From contig NC_088786.1 of the NCBI RefSeq assembly GCF_949628265.1, forward strand, positions 15,252,001 to 15,316,000: DNA of 64,000 bases. Direction: 5' to 3'. The translations under genes and the position numbers were made by a program. Below the pieces are notes generated by a model. The model was not told the DNA's origin. It was given only the letters and a program-made list of their open reading frames with translations, and did no database searches. This DNA is from Cloeon dipterum. Lineage: Eukaryota > Arthropoda > Insecta > Ephemeroptera > Baetidae. Shown here piece by piece: positions 12,401 through 24,597 of this stretch. Positions within the stretch are counted from its first letter, which is position 1, and each line of letters begins with the position of its first letter.

Positions 12401-15400
12401 TTGATTAACATATTCCATAACACCAATAAAAATCTTTAAAAGTTTACACGCACGCAGCTACCAGAATTTCCTCAAGCAATTGCACGCGAAAGATTTTGTA
12501 ACGCAGTGTGTTCTATTAGCCTCGCAATCGGAGAGCAAGATTCTTTGCGAAAAATCTGGAATAGCTGAGCAGTGATGCATTCATCACGCCGCAGTGGCGC
12601 ATCTCCCATCAAGCACTTGACCCACACGACCCGAGGTCAACTGACCCTCTGTGTGCGGTCCAACAAGTTGCGAATCCGCCTCCAGCCCGCGCCTGGCAGA
12701 TCCGTTTTTTTCGTACGAATATATGTATTTTTCGCAGCCACCAAACGCTGCAAAACAAATCCCATCGCCGTCGCAGAGGTCTCAAAATTTATGCTCTCCG
12801 CCGAGCAAATTATGCCAAAACGCTGGCGCCCTTTCGCAGGTATGCTCTCTCCGTAGGGTCAGAGGCCACCGAACGCAAAGCTACCTCGCCTTTTGTTTCT
12901 AGGCGAGTGCGCCGAGAGTGCGCGAATAAATTCTGTGCCGCGTGTGTAAAATTTATTCTTTCCGCGAATGCTGCATTAAATTTAACAACAATGGAAATGC
13001 CTCGAGACGCATGGGAAACCAAACAAATCCATTATAGCCAATTGGAATCTACGATGTGTTTGAGGCTCTGAATTCTTAAGATGGTATGCGTGCTTTCACG
13101 TTCAGGAGATGTTTTTAGTTTTAATTCTTTTAAATCAAACCTCAACCGACTAAATTTTATCAATTCTCAAATCAAATAAATGTCTCGTTCTAATCCTTGA
13201 TTTCTGTTGAGCTCAAGGTCGTTTATATTTGGCTCGTGATATCTAGGATTAAATTATCTTGAAAAATAGCATCTAACAATAAGCAGACTTTACTTTTCCA
13301 CTTTAAGATTTCTTTTATCTTAACTATAAAGACACGATTTTGCAATTTACAGCTACTGCACTCGTGTGAAAAACGTTAGACACAATCTCACTGCATTATT
13401 TTAAGCCGATCGATAAATAATTTTGTATGTGTTTAGCGAATTTACCGCAGTTTAATTTGTAAAAAGAGAAATGATGAATTTACTTGCGAGCGCATCTGCT
13501 ATCGTGAGTATAATTATCATTGCAGCATAATTAATTTTCTTAGCTTGAAGAGAAACTGGCGAGCTGTAATGACATAACGCATGACAAAGTACTCGTATCT
13601 GCCGACATTACAAATGAACTTCATTATCCAGCAGTGGGCAAACGCGGAAAAATAAGCTGAGCTCAGACAACGGTGCGCATCGCGGCCGGCGCCACGAGAG
13701 AAAGGGTGTTGACGACGTTTATTCAAAACGAGCTTGGCGGCGGCCAAAGTCGCCGTGATTAATCGGTCGCTTTGATTATGTATGTATTCGGGGAAAATTT
13801 TCCTTGTGCGAATCACCTTCGAAGGTTTACCAGCGCGTACACGCATTCTCTGGCGGGCGAGTCTCGCAGATAATTATTGCTCGACGCGGAGGCAATTTTG
13901 ATCAATTAAGGGCCACGCGTGCGGCGGAAACTTCTGCCGCGCTGATTGGGTGCAGACAGCAGTAAAAATTATATGGTCTGGAAACGATTTATGTAGTTCG
14001 TTAAAATTTTCAAATGAAATTATTTAAGCAAATGAAATAAGCATGGCTTTGTTTTTGTGCAACCGGGATCGGAATTTTAACATGGTGGCTTATAGGACAT
14101 CATTTATTTCCCGCTGAATGAGAACGGATTGACTGGCGGTTGTTTACATTTTTTATAATGAGAGAAGCAGAGAGGGTTATTAGGATCCATTTGTTTCACG
14201 CGAAAATTTCTAAGCCATTTATCACAGTGCGTGTAATTAACAGCGACTCGCGCCGCTTGTTCATTTTAAACGGCGAAAAATTGCCAAGGGCCATTTGGCT
14301 AATAACGAAAATCGCATAATAGGAAATAAGGTGGAACAAAAACAACAAGGCGCACGCTTTCAATGTTATGCATTTTTTAATGATTTGAGTACTAATTAAG
14401 AATGATTTACTATTTGCCTGGACGGGCCACTTATCCTTATTTTTGATGCAATAGTTTGCATTATTATTTGGCTAATTTGTTGGAAATTACTCTTACACGT
14501 TTTTATTCAAAGAGAGCCCGCAAATATTGAAAAATTAATTGTGATGTTAAAAAGCTTATTTGAATTTGAGTCAGGCAAAGCAACAATTTCTACTGAAATT
14601 TAGAGCAAGTGAGATTTTTCAGCAGAGCGTTCACATCAATCAAACCGACGAGAGTGAAATCTATTCCTGCCCAACTTCTATTGGTCTTCCAAAAGCAATG
14701 CGGACAACCAATTACTCGTTATCACCATTCGCCATTGCCGAAACCGTTACCAACGAACAAGAGCGCGTGTGTAACTTTCATTTCGACAAAGCAGACGGGG
14801 GGCCGGCGACCGTGTGTCAGCGCGATTAATTTAAAATAAACAAAAATCGCCGCGGGCCGCAACAATGCAAGTTTGATCGGGCGCGATACAGCATTAGGCA
14901 AAATGAGACTATAAAAAAATGATGAATGCGGCGGCGAACAAATGATAAAATAATTGAGGCCGGGCGCGCGAGTGGGAGTCAGGGCGCGTGGGCCGCGGTG
15001 GCCGAGGGGCCAGTCGGCGGGCATATGGCCGGGCAGGCGCCGGCCGTGCGGTTTCCAATTAATCGCGGCCGGCTCGACACCCAGCAACATAAATTGCGCG
15101 CCCAGACCGACCTTACAAGCTCAATATTAAAAAATGGCCAAATAAATTCAGCCAACACAGCACCGCCAGCTTTAGTTCTTGGACACACACGTTCATGCGT
15201 GCCAGAAAGAAATTTGACCGTCCTGTTGTTGGTTCTAGGTCTGCATCATGCGATCTGTTTCTCAGCACGTACGCATTTTCCGCAGATATGCAGAAATGAG
15301 GGCCAAGATGCGATAAAAATGTTGCCACCACCAGATAACCATCTAGTTTATTTATTATTTATATCGCCGCCGTGTGAACCAAACGGACCGCTTCATCAGC

Positions 15401-18400
15401 CACTTTTTTGCACGAGGCTTCCATCGGTGCCGAGACTTTTGCGTTTTCAGATTGAGTGATGCATTTATTTATCAGATAAACAATTCAGAATACAAGTTGC
15501 ACCGACGTTATCTAGATCTAAAAATAAACAACAGCTTAAAATACATAGCACAGCTTATCAATTCCAAGAATTCAAAATACAATAAAAATAGTGAATGGGA
15601 ACAAGGAAAGTTATGCGCAATTATTTCTAGACCTCCACACTTATATTGCGACATTGATCTTAATTTTAAGGAAAACTTAACGAATTCACAAAATATGGCT
15701 GCGTTTAAGCAGTTAGCTGCACTGCACTGAGTGGAATGGACGAATACAAACACCCCAAAAACTAATTCACTCAAACTTGTAAAAAACGAAATAAAATTGA
15801 AAGCATTTTCCCAACCGTTATTGGCTTCAGTGCTTTAGTATCAAGCTACAGCAAGGGATAATTCAAAAGCAGGTTGGTGAAGAATATTATTTAACTTTCA
15901 ATGAGACTCGAGAAAAAATACAGAATCGAAAGTTCCCATTACAGCTCAGCAATGATGAATACGATAAACGGCAAAATTTATTATTTATTCACTCCTTGGC
16001 CGTCTTGTCGGCGCGACCTTAAAAGGCAATATTTATATGAGAAAAATATTGCGTACACATAGAAATGACATAGAAAAAGCATCGGCTGCTACAAAAACAA
16101 TGAAACGGAGAATCCCACGCGTTGGCTAGAAGCGGCAGTAGTTTATACTTCTCGCATTTACGTGCGTATTTATTCCACGTTGTTCGTTCCTCCCCCAACA
16201 TTTCCATATATCATCGCGCGCGTACACTTCGGTTTGCTCGCGAAAACCCATAAAATACGAAGGTACACACGGTGGCTCGCGCGGACCGGTGGTGGCGGCG
16301 GCGCGAGACAATAAAATAGCTCGCGAGAAACAATATTTCAGCGAATTTATTCCGTAAAAGAAGTCACGGCTCGCGTGATGCAACACTAAAATAAGCAGAT
16401 GTCTCAATAAATAAATGAATATTAAGCGCGGAATGTGACGTTTTTATTTTTCAATTTCACCGAGTGTTTTATGAGTGGCGTCTGCGAGGAGGACACATGA
16501 CGCGCTTTCCTCCTTGCCAGCCCGTTTCAAATATGGAAGTGCTGCGTAGGTGTGAGAGCTCTAACTATAAGTAAGATCCGACTCGTGCAGAACGCAATAT
16601 TATTGTTGTTTTATGCCCGCTCACAGAACATCCTCTCTGAAGTCAGTGAAAATATCTCAACTCTAGAAACAGGATGCAAATATATGCAGAAAATTGAAAC
16701 AGTCTAGTGCGGACGGGTATGCAACCTGTGTAGCATCCTTCGGTGGAGGAAAGATTGTATAAAAATTAGGAATAAGTAAATATTAATAAAGTGCCACTTT
16801 CCACAGCTGGATGCTGTTGAGAAGTAAGAAGTGTAGGAAAGACGTATTTAATATTCCAATTTGGTTAGAAAGTTATTGTGAGACAATTAGAAAGCAAACT
16901 CAAATCAAAAGTAGATAAGTCATACCAGCGAAACATCTTGAGTATGACGGTGATTATTAAATAAACTTTTCCGATTGTTTCGATCGCAGACAATTGAAAT
17001 TTTTAATGACGCATCTGGCACCACTCCAAGGACAAAAACGTACGATCCAAGTTTTTCCTATTGATGGTTGTATTACTAATGGAAATGGAACTGATGGTAG
17101 TCTCTCAGCAAATAATTGCAAAGGCAACCTAGAATCCACGACCCTGACCCACGTAGGGAGAATTTCGTTTTGAGAGGCAAGAAAAGTCTCCAATATAATA
17201 GAGGTGAATAGAAGGCATTCCTCAAAAGTGGCCCTTTCCAGCGCTGCTGATAATTATTCTAATGAGACGCTCATTAAAAGCGCGGTAAAAGCCAAGGCAG
17301 TCGTGGCGGCATTTTATTTTTATCGCTCTTTTTCGACTGACTCACTCTCGCTGCGGATTTTCGGCCTGCTGATGCTTTTCTGCTTTCGCGGTGACACGCT
17401 CGGTTTTATTGCGTGTCCGAAACGGCCAAAAATTCAAATGTGCTGTTAGTTTTACGTTTTAATCAAGTGTGCTCACATTTCGCTACCGAGTTAAATTGAG
17501 CCGGTTTTCTTTTTCTTTGACGGCTGATATTCTTGGCTATACATTTATATTTCTGCTAAAAACGGCCTCGCTGACTCCTCCAGATTTTAAGTGAAAAGGA
17601 AATTTAAGTGGTCCACTAATTTACAAAAATTCATTCGGTTGTATTCCTATTCATTAGCGAGAGCGGCACTTTATTCATCTTTATGGCAGAGTTGCAAAGG
17701 CGGTCGATTTCATGCGCTATACTAACTAAACTGATATTTCTACGCACCATTTTTTACCCTTTTAGGAGATAATTGAATAAAATAAAAAGCTTGAAAAATC
17801 GAAACCCAGCATTATGTCGAGGTGAAGGTGCCAATTCCAATAGTAACAAAAAAGGTCCCTGCTTTTCCCAAAGAAGGGGCGGGAAGAAACAATTGGTGGG
17901 GCACGCTCAACAGTAATATAATTGAATTACCAAGCGGGGAGAGAAAAATTCGCCCTAGGCCTACAGAATCCGAAAAGACTCCAGATCGAATATGATAATG
18001 ATAAATGCACAAACATAACTGTGGAATTTACAAAGAATTATCCATGTTCGGGTTTATCAAAATAAAAAAAAGATGGGACAAATCTTATTTTGAACTGAAG
18101 AATTGCATGGGAACTATAACGAAGAAGCCTTCAATGCCAGAAAATTTGACAATAATAAGAAACGATCAAAATCAAGAGAAAGAAAATTTTTAATTTGATA
18201 ATTGAATTTCTGGAGTGATGTACGCTAAAATTAATGTTATTTGCCATAGTATTGTAATTTAAGTAGATAAAATAACAACTCATGGACCAACTTTGAATAT
18301 GGGAAATAAATATTAAAATTCGACCGTTGGGCGGTCGCGGGCGGAGGGGGAGGAATCAGAATTTCAGGAGACTTGAACGCAGGTTGTGATTTTTTCTCAT

Positions 18401-21400
18401 TATCCCTGTGACACAGCAGGCCGAGCGTTAATTGGCTTTTTGGCAGCCCCACGAAGCGGCGCGCGGCTGGAGGCCGTCGGGGGCCCGCTGGGGGCCGCTC
18501 TGCCCAGCACGGAGCCGCGCGCCAACCCTCCAAAGGGTTCGGCCCACCCGTCCGCCCACCACTGAAAATTGTGCCGCGCGTGCGATATGATCTTTTTCGG
18601 GCACACACGCGTTTTATTGATAAACTGCTAGGCGTGCGCGTTTCCTTTGCCCGTTTCTCTCCGCAAGAGCCGCGCTGGAATTCAATTATTGCCTTTTTCG
18701 GACGATCGACCGTTTTGTTTGTTTATTCGCTTGCCCTCGGAGATCCTATCGCGGATTAAGTGCGCACAAACTATGATCGATTCTAATTTTATTGTTCTTA
18801 AGAATTTTCAACGCCATTATAATTTCTTTATAGCTTATTATTTTTACCCGAGGGTCGATTGAACTTGAGCTAGCGGACACGTTGAACGAAATGTGCTTTG
18901 ACATTTTTGAGTGTGTTTTTTATTTCTTAAAATACACACTTTAGGAAATATTCACATGGTATGTATACACACCGCAGAATAGCAATTAAACTCAATAACA
19001 CGATAATTTTGATCAACCCTTGTTCAGTCATCTAAAATATGATTTAAAGAGATCGAAATTTTAAAAATATATTTTATAGCTATGAAACAGGCAAAACTCT
19101 TTAAATGCTTTATAAATCAAATGAATCAATAAATCGTAAATTTTTTTATTACAAAATGTGTGCGAGAAAGTACACATTTCTAACTCAGCGTGTTCATGCG
19201 AGTGTACAATTCATGCACCCATTCACGCCCAATGTGTGTATATAAATAGGAATACTCGAAAACATAATAAAAATGGCAGTTCTACAAATCAGCTTTATAG
19301 TAGATACGTTAATTTTAATACATTTTAATCTCTATTATACCACAAGGACTAATTATAACGTCAAATTTAACTGGAAATAATCGGATTTAATGCTCAATAA
19401 AGTGCTGAAAAATTACATCTCATTATCACCGAATACCCGTGGTGGATTCCTTTATAAAATCACATCTCTTGGTCCGTTGCGCCTTCAAAGCATTATAAAT
19501 GGAAAATACCATTGTGTGGATATGTGCGTGTTATATTGAAAAATTAATAACGCTCTGAAAAATCGTTTTCCAACCCTGATGCAGAACGAATTTCTCAGGC
19601 TCAACCACCGCGCGGCGGGGCGCCTTGATAATTTATCTACCAAACCAAAATGAATGACTTTTATTGCTGGTTACACTTCCCTGCTTCAGATTCAGTGCAG
19701 GCCGAGCGAACATTCTTACCAAATAATATCATGTGAGGTCCGCGCATGTATCAGACAATAAAATGAAATTAAATCAGATTTATAGGTTGCTGTAGCCGAT
19801 TGATCATATTTATCGGCATTTTGACATTTTCTGATTGCGAGGAGCAAATTAGCGACTAATTAAAGCTTTTAATCAAAGTGCGTTGTTCGGACACAACGTG
19901 AGGATAGGTTTAATAATTCGAAGTTCAGGGGATTCGTTACTTTAGACCATGCACCGTATCTGTAAAAGAAGAGATAATTGTGGAATTTGTAATTATACGA
20001 GCGCATTTCTCATTAAGACTTGAGATAAATATGATTTGGACAAGCCTGTACGCGCCTCTGACGAGCGGCCTTTGGACGAGTTTGATGATATCGGAAGAAA
20101 GCATACAAGTTTATTAACAGCTTCCACTTTTCAGCGCATTCTTTCCTCAAGTGCATTTTCTAATGAAGAGTCAAGGATGCAATTAAAATTCTGATAATAC
20201 ATCTCGAGCAAGAATCGTGGAAAAGGCGTCAGAGTGTCAACAACGGAGGCGGGAAAGAATTTCATTTTCAGGGTCAAAGGTGCTGACCATTATGTTGATA
20301 TTCGCAAGGAATTTGGCTGTTTGATGAAATAATTAAGGAAGCCGCGTAATGGGAAAAGTTTGCTTTGCCCGAAAATCTGATAATGAAGGAAAGGTAGACT
20401 CTTTTATTTTACTTTTAGCATCTGGCGCGGCCATTTACTCGAAAACATAAATAAATTAAGCCCGAAGCCCGCAGCAGAAGTGGCAATAACAACGGCGGCG
20501 GCTGTGTTTTGGATGGGAAAAGGAGAAGAATTCAATTTGGCTGACGGAGGAATTAATTATCGGGGCGAGTTGAGTGACAGAACCATTAGGGGATGAAAGA
20601 GCACCTGCTGCACACCCTTATCTGATGATTAGTCCACCGCCAAACAAATTAAATGCCACTCGAAGCCGGCTAATTGAAAACGCGCGCAACTACAAAAACG
20701 GACGCCGACGCTTTCATAATCCGTCTTCATTACCTTCCACACGCGATGATTAGTTAAAATTATTGTTGGTGGACTCTTAAATATAAAAAGACTTGTCACT
20801 CTTTTAAAAATTTTAGAATTTCGTATTCAACCAACAAGTGAAAAGGTTCCAAATTTTGTAATAGGTTTTAAATATAAATAATGGAAATTAACAGTAGAAA
20901 ATTGGCACACTGTAATTCAAATTGTAAAAATAACGCGGGTAGAGTGAAGAAAAGTGGAAGCGCTTTGTCGGGTTGGAAGGCGCCAACTGGAAACTAATTT
21001 CTCAATCCCTCTCGTCGAATATTCATCTTTTTGATAAATGAATAACTAAACAAATAAATAAGCAAAGCCGGCGTCAGCGGCAGTCGCGTCGAATTAGCCT
21101 GCCAACTGGAAAGATAGTGCTCTCGGTGAATAAATGTAAATTCCACGTCAGAATAAATGCATCAAATTATTCTAACCCTCTCGTCTTTCTCACTTGAGGC
21201 GAGATTGTTTCATTCCTCGCATCGGTTTATCATTTGAAAGGTACCCTCGCGCGCTTTGAGCCGGCGCTCACTTGAATATTCATGCTCATGGAAAAAGGGC
21301 GGTAATCGAAAGGCATTGGGCTGGGGTCGAGAAATGCATTGTGGCACCCCCATGACTTGATTTGTGGCTGATTTGCATATTATTCGAGTTATTCCTTGCT

Positions 21401-23290
21401 ACTCGCGACGAGCACCACAATGGCGGCCGTAATTGTGATTTGTGATTCACACCGGGAAATTCCAATAAAAATCTAGTTATCTGGAGCGTAATAATATAAT
21501 ATTTGATATAAATACTCCAATCAATGTTCATACTATTTGTTAGGACTAATGAATACTGTTCACCACTCAGTTTTTATTACTCATTGACAGCAATAATGCT
21601 CACATCTTGTTTGGTTGTTAATTTAAAGTTAAAGCCATCCTAGATTATGAATTCTTATTTTGATTCAGATTAAGCTAATTAAAAAACACGGAGTTCCTAT
21701 GGATAACCAAAAAGACATCAACTGCCTGAAAAATTAATCTTTACTTTGTTTTTATTTATTATTTACTATTTTAATGCGATTCCAATTGAGATTGGCACCC
21801 TTACAATTAGCCTCAATCAGCAACGAAATATTTCGCTCAATAACATCGCAAACGAATATCATGGACCAGCACACGCCACGTGAAAGACCGACATTCTTGA
21901 CATATTTCCACTGGGGGTCTAAATTTGAAACGCTGGATATCCGACCCGTTCAATTCATTCATGCTGAAAAGGTGCAAACAATGAAGTAGCGAGACACATT
22001 CCTCCCAAATCTCAATGGACTTGTCACGTTAAAGAGTCTAACAAAACCTATTATAATAGTTCCTATGGGTAACTCGAAAGTTGCAACTGTGTTCAGCGTT
22101 AATTTAAAAAAAATACATGTAATTAAGACAAGTTAAAAGAATCCCAGAATATATTTTAAAAATTATTTATATAAAAATTGCAGCAACACAAATAATATCA
22201 ATCTAATTTTGTTCTCTACCTTTTTCAAAGGACACTTGAGGGCAATAAAGCGAGTCCCTGGAATTTGATTGCCATATTTTGAGTACTGCAGCCATCTGTG
22301 AACAGATTCATAGAAAGAAGGAAATTTAACATTTGAGTGAACAGAATCATAATTCATGTCTAGGAATGTGTAAAGCCCACGTGTCAGAAAGAGGCCGGGA
22401 AGGAAATTTTGAAAAGGCGGGGCAGCATAAATTCTCAAAATACAAAAGACTTTCAAGGAAGAAGGAAGGCAAAAAATTTGGATACTATAAATTATTGTAT
22501 AACTATGAATCATAATATATTGAACCTGTTGGAAGGCGGAAGGAAAGGAAAAATTAAGGTATAGGAGAAGAAGCGCCACCTGTTTCGGCGCGTTTAGCTG
22601 ATCCAAGAATTAAAACATTGTTAGAGCCATCTGTTGTCAATGATTGACATCAAAACTAAACGATGATAAGGTTTAATTTTATTTGATTGCTGGGTAAATA
22701 ATTTTTGGTGATTTTATAACACACTTTCTTTAATTTTTCATTTTTTTAAATTATCAAGTCAATTAGATAAATTGAAACCAAAAATCACCAAAGTTACGAT
22801 TTTTACGTTTCCGCAAATAATCGGCACGTCGTTTCAAATTGTCGACAGCAGATTAATTCGGCTACCTGACCTAATTCGACTCTCAGGAATTGATTGGCAT
22901 AGGTACTATCACAAATGAAATTTGGTTACTAATGATAATACATAATTATATCATTTAATAAATAAAAAATATGTGGCTCACGTAAGTTATTTCGCTATTT
23001 GTACGTATATCTGAAGGTGTACTTGAGTTGGAACTGTAATGTTTGGTATAAATCACATAATCTAACATAATTAGAATTGTGTTTAATTATTTGGATTAAA
23101 AACTGAGCCTAAAATGAAGTGAAATATGAACGTACATATTTAAAGTATCATACATATGGGTATGTAATCCTACTCGCAAACAATCCTCCTAGATTTGAAC
23201 AGATATGTAATAATTCATGATCGCACTAACAATGGTAATCAATTATGGTTTTATAAAAAAATATCACACTCACCTTTTTGGAATAGGCAT
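6288..23290 (-). CDS. DUSP11: DUSP11/PIR1-like RNA 5'-phosphatase, 11 coding exons
   Basis: Joined exons (minus, high to low): 23290-23274, 22295-22220, 20159-20128 (tentative), 10755-10668, 8646-8573, 7889-7849, 7770-7710, 7652-7606, 7067-6578, 6435-6288. All junction phases agree and give about 357 residues. Family members are cysteine phosphatases that remove gamma and beta phosphates from RNA 5' ends, mostly in the nucleus. Seen in the sequence: IPKRW and GTRFIALKCPLKK near the N-terminus, LIDLTNTHRYY, the active-site loop HCTHGVNRTG (Cys about 117, Arg about 123), then CKYLIGRMG and RGHQMER. These follow the order in human DUSP11. From about residue 150 the protein becomes a charged Arg/Asp/Gln/Ser tail with two PQQWH repeats. 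The stretch matching human VPDDE reads VPGSH, so the acidic pair there is absent. Family assignment is strong; the third exon is the weakest part of the model. Confidence 0.9.
6578..7067 (-). CDS. DUSP11: DUSP11-like exon 9, end of domain and charged tail
   Basis: Starts with FNGSRGHQMERGALV, the end of the phosphatase fold (FNRCRGHCLERQNY in human). It continues into a hydrophilic tail with two PQQWH units 22 residues apart and many RD, RE and RR pairs. Such tails in this family are expected to be disordered. Acceptor gttttcag; the donor GTTCGT is weak. Confidence 0.85.
6787..6871 (-). repeat. Internal 66-bp repeat in DUSP11-like exon 9
   Basis: The 19-mer GTGCCACTGTTGGGGTTGG occurs at 6787-6805 and 6853-6871, exactly 22 codons apart. 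It encodes the PQQWH motif in both copies, showing a small in-frame duplication in the protein tail. Confidence 0.8.
7606..7652 (-). CDS. DUSP11: DUSP11-like exon 8 (47 bp)
   Basis: Encodes YLIGRMGFSPEQAAR, matching YLIDVEGVRPDDAIE of human DUSP11. Acceptor cttttccag, donor GTGAGT, phase 2 in and phase 1 out. Confidence 0.88.
7710..7770 (-). CDS. DUSP11: DUSP11-like exon 7, active-site loop
   Basis: Encodes GLIGVHCTHGVNRTGFFIC, the cysteine-phosphatase signature HCxxGxNRTG that is diagnostic of the DUSP11/mRNA-capping-enzyme group. The donor GTCGGT is non-optimal, but phase and the continuation CKYLIGRMG fix it. The downstream intron is only 57 bp. Confidence 0.93.
7849..7889 (-). CDS. DUSP11: DUSP11-like exon 6 (41 bp)
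   Basis: Encodes FFNAVDSFLRSSI, matching FKHAVNGFLKENK in human DUSP11. It has a long pyrimidine tract, acceptor tttcag and donor GTAAAT. Phase 2 in and phase 1 out fit both neighbours. Confidence 0.85.
8573..8646 (-). CDS. DUSP11: DUSP11-like exon 5
   Basis: Encodes VQHVKLMCPGQQVPGSH, aligning with VPYLKIFTVGHQVPDDE of human DUSP11. Acceptor tttttgcag, donor GTAAGT, ends in phase 2. Another frame is also open here but does not match the family or the neighbouring phases. Confidence 0.85.
9565..9572. repeat. Left target-site duplication GGAAAATT
   Basis: Identical to 9887-9894 on the other side of the MITE. Confidence 0.85.
9573..9886. mobile_element. hAT-type MITE, 314 bp, with 8-bp target-site duplication
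   Basis: Begins CAGGGTTTCCAAG and ends CGAACCCTG, imperfect terminal inverted repeats of the hAT CAGGG type. It is flanked on both sides by GGAAAATT (9565-9572 and 9887-9894), a perfect 8-bp duplication. Inside, GTGGTATTTACCAGC and its exact reverse complement form a subterminal inverted repeat, and GGTAAATACC-like units recur many times. No coding capacity. It lies in an intron of the DUSP11-like gene. Confidence 0.85.
9887..9894. repeat. Right target-site duplication GGAAAATT
   Basis: Identical to 9565-9572; together they mark a hAT insertion. Confidence 0.85.
10668..10755 (-). CDS. DUSP11: DUSP11-like exon 4
   Basis: Encodes FTPEMVLSEM and then VGMLIDLTNTHRYYSPQ, the strand and turn that in human DUSP11 read LGLIIDLTYTQRYY. 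It begins with one completing base after ctcggcag and ends in phase 0 before GTCTTT. It is preceded by a 9.4-kb intron. Confidence 0.88.
10756..20127 (-). other. 9.4-kb intron of the DUSP11-like gene
   Basis: No other exon of the gene is seen here. It holds two compact GC-rich islands, at about 14955-15080 and about 18400-18560, within otherwise AT-rich DNA, and an imperfect inverted repeat near 12041-12135. The islands are candidates for regulatory elements. Confidence 0.45.
20128..20159 (-). CDS. DUSP11: Tentative DUSP11-like exon 3 (32-bp microexon)
   Basis: A linker exon is needed because exon 2 ends in phase 0 and the next exon (10755) starts with one completing base. This 32-bp segment has acceptor cttcattag, reads KMHLRKECAE in phase 0, and leaves AA to make Lys with the next exon. 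With that Lys it gives 11 residues before the FTP motif, the same spacing as human DUSP11. The donor GTGGAA is weak. It was chosen on phase and length, not on strong similarity. Confidence 0.45.
22220..22295 (-). CDS. DUSP11: DUSP11-like exon 2
   Basis: Encodes WLQYSKYGNQIPGTRF and IALKCPLKK, closely matching the N-terminal part of the DUSP11 phosphatase domain (PGTRFIAFKVPLQK in human). Acceptor ttcacag and donor GTAGAG; it ends in phase 0. Confidence 0.88.
22703..22790. repeat. Short inverted repeat
   Basis: TTTGGTGATTTT and AAAATCACCAAA are exact reverse complements about 60 bp apart in AT-rich DNA, in an intron of the DUSP11-like gene. It may be a worn MITE; no duplication was found. Bounds are approximate. 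Confidence 0.35.
23274..23290 (-). CDS. DUSP11: DUSP11-like exon 1 (17 bp, start codon)
   Basis: The 17-bp coding part reads MPIPK plus two bases of the next codon, followed by the strong donor GTGAGT. Joined to the exon at 22295 it gives IPKRW, matching IPERW in human DUSP11. The start has A at -3. It is far too short for an ORF caller. Confidence 0.75.
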
Positions 23291-24275
23291 GTTTAAAAAT
23301 CATTTAAACGTTAATTTCCATAAAAAGTACATACAAACTTTGAGTCTCCAAAAACTAAACTTTGTTTTTGTTTATATCTTTAGTACTGCCAGTTGCCGTC
23401 AGAGGTCGTTAAAGTCGTGCAACTCCTGATGAAAATCGGTTAGTTCAGAACGGTTATTCCACAACTCCTCAAAATATCATGTGTGAGTATGCACCTGGCA
23501 AAGCATTTATGTTGAGCACGTTGCATAACATAAAACTTACAGGTAACACACATTATATCAATTGTGCATTATTTTTTATCCACGAAATAGGGCTCTACTG
23601 TGACATCAGAACTCGCCGAAATGAAATATTTCAGGAGAACATTTTTTAAGCACCGACTATGAAGTCCGTTTCTAACTATGATATGGAACAACCGGAAACA
23701 ACCAACCTCGAGTCCTGTTCGAGTCTGAAATTTTAACTGAAGTAACATACATATTTTTTGTTTTTAATTAATTAAATATAAAACTATGATGAACTCATTT
23801 TAATTTTATTTTATTATGTATGGTAAAACAGACGATTTTAAATACATAATTACAGTACACGATACACGACAGCAATCACTTCAGGCAATCAAATATAAAG
23901 CTCGCTTGTTATTGAATGAATGACTCATTATAGTAACTTAGCAATGACAAATTGTTGGCAAACGAGGGGTGTCTCTTAAAATAATTTTCTACGTGTTGCC
24001 TATTGGCTATGTCATATAGTAATACAATAATAGTTAAATGTAATCACACTGGCTCTTGAATAGCACTAAAACTACGTCAGCATTTTCAGTTTCACACACG
24101 TTTTGATTCTGTTGAGCTGGGACGAAAATCTCTCCAGTTAGCAAAATAAAAATAGTTGAATAAAATATGGCACAGCCAATCAGGGACTACATTCTGGGCA
24201 GCGGCCGCGTCTGACGCGCGGCTGCGAGGGACTGGCGCTTTTAAATCTCGAGCTCGCTTTCATGGGGCTCAAGGA
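23291..24275. other. Interval between the channel stop and the DUSP11-like start
   Basis: AT-rich, about 1 kb. It must hold the channel 3' UTR and the DUSP11-like promoter, since both genes run leftward. No TATA-like element was convincingly placed. Confidence 0.4.
23805..23815 (-). terminator. Possible overlapping AATAAA signals for the channel gene
   Basis: Two overlapping AATAAA copies on the minus strand, about 460 bp after the channel stop codon. They are the nearest canonical signals I see before the next gene. The surrounding DNA is AT-rich, so this is weak. Confidence 0.3.
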
Positions 24276-24597
24276 TCAGATCCAGACGAAGCCCCAGTAA
24301 AGGGCATTGAAGAGCAGGAAGGCGATCGGGAACCAGAGCCGGCTGCGCTGGTCGATCCATTTAGCCACCTCCTGCGGGGTCATCGTGGTGAACGAGGGCT
24401 TGGGCGGCAACGTCTGGCCATCTAGTTTGCCGCCTTGGTCGCCGGGCACGGGGATCTGGATGCTGAGGCAGTCGTCGTCCAGACGGTTTGGTGCCGACAC
24501 GGCCGAGGTCAACGTGTCGCACGAGTCGAAACCGCCGCCTCCACCGCCGTTGCCAATGTGGATCGAGTCCATCGAGTGCACCGTCAGCTGATTCGCG
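24276..24597 (-). CDS. Channel exon 9: loop, M4 and stop
   Basis: Reads ANQLTVHSMDSIHIGNG, a run of six glycines, an acidic/Pro segment, then WIDQRSRLWFPIAFLLF and ALYWGFVWI before TGA. The RSR-LWFP start of M4 is typical of anion-channel subunits. An in-frame TAG at 24605-24603 forces the acceptor to lie at 24602 or 24597, and phase decides between them. Confidence 0.88.

Noticed and set aside
13280..13340. Alternative DUSP11 linker exon reading NLKVEK on the minus strand
   Set aside because: No acceptor in the phase required; an in-frame stop precedes it.
17010..17060. Alternative DUSP11 linker exon reading NLDRTFLSLEW on the minus strand
   Set aside because: The right length, but the only nearby AG is four bases off frame, so it cannot join exon 2 in phase 0.
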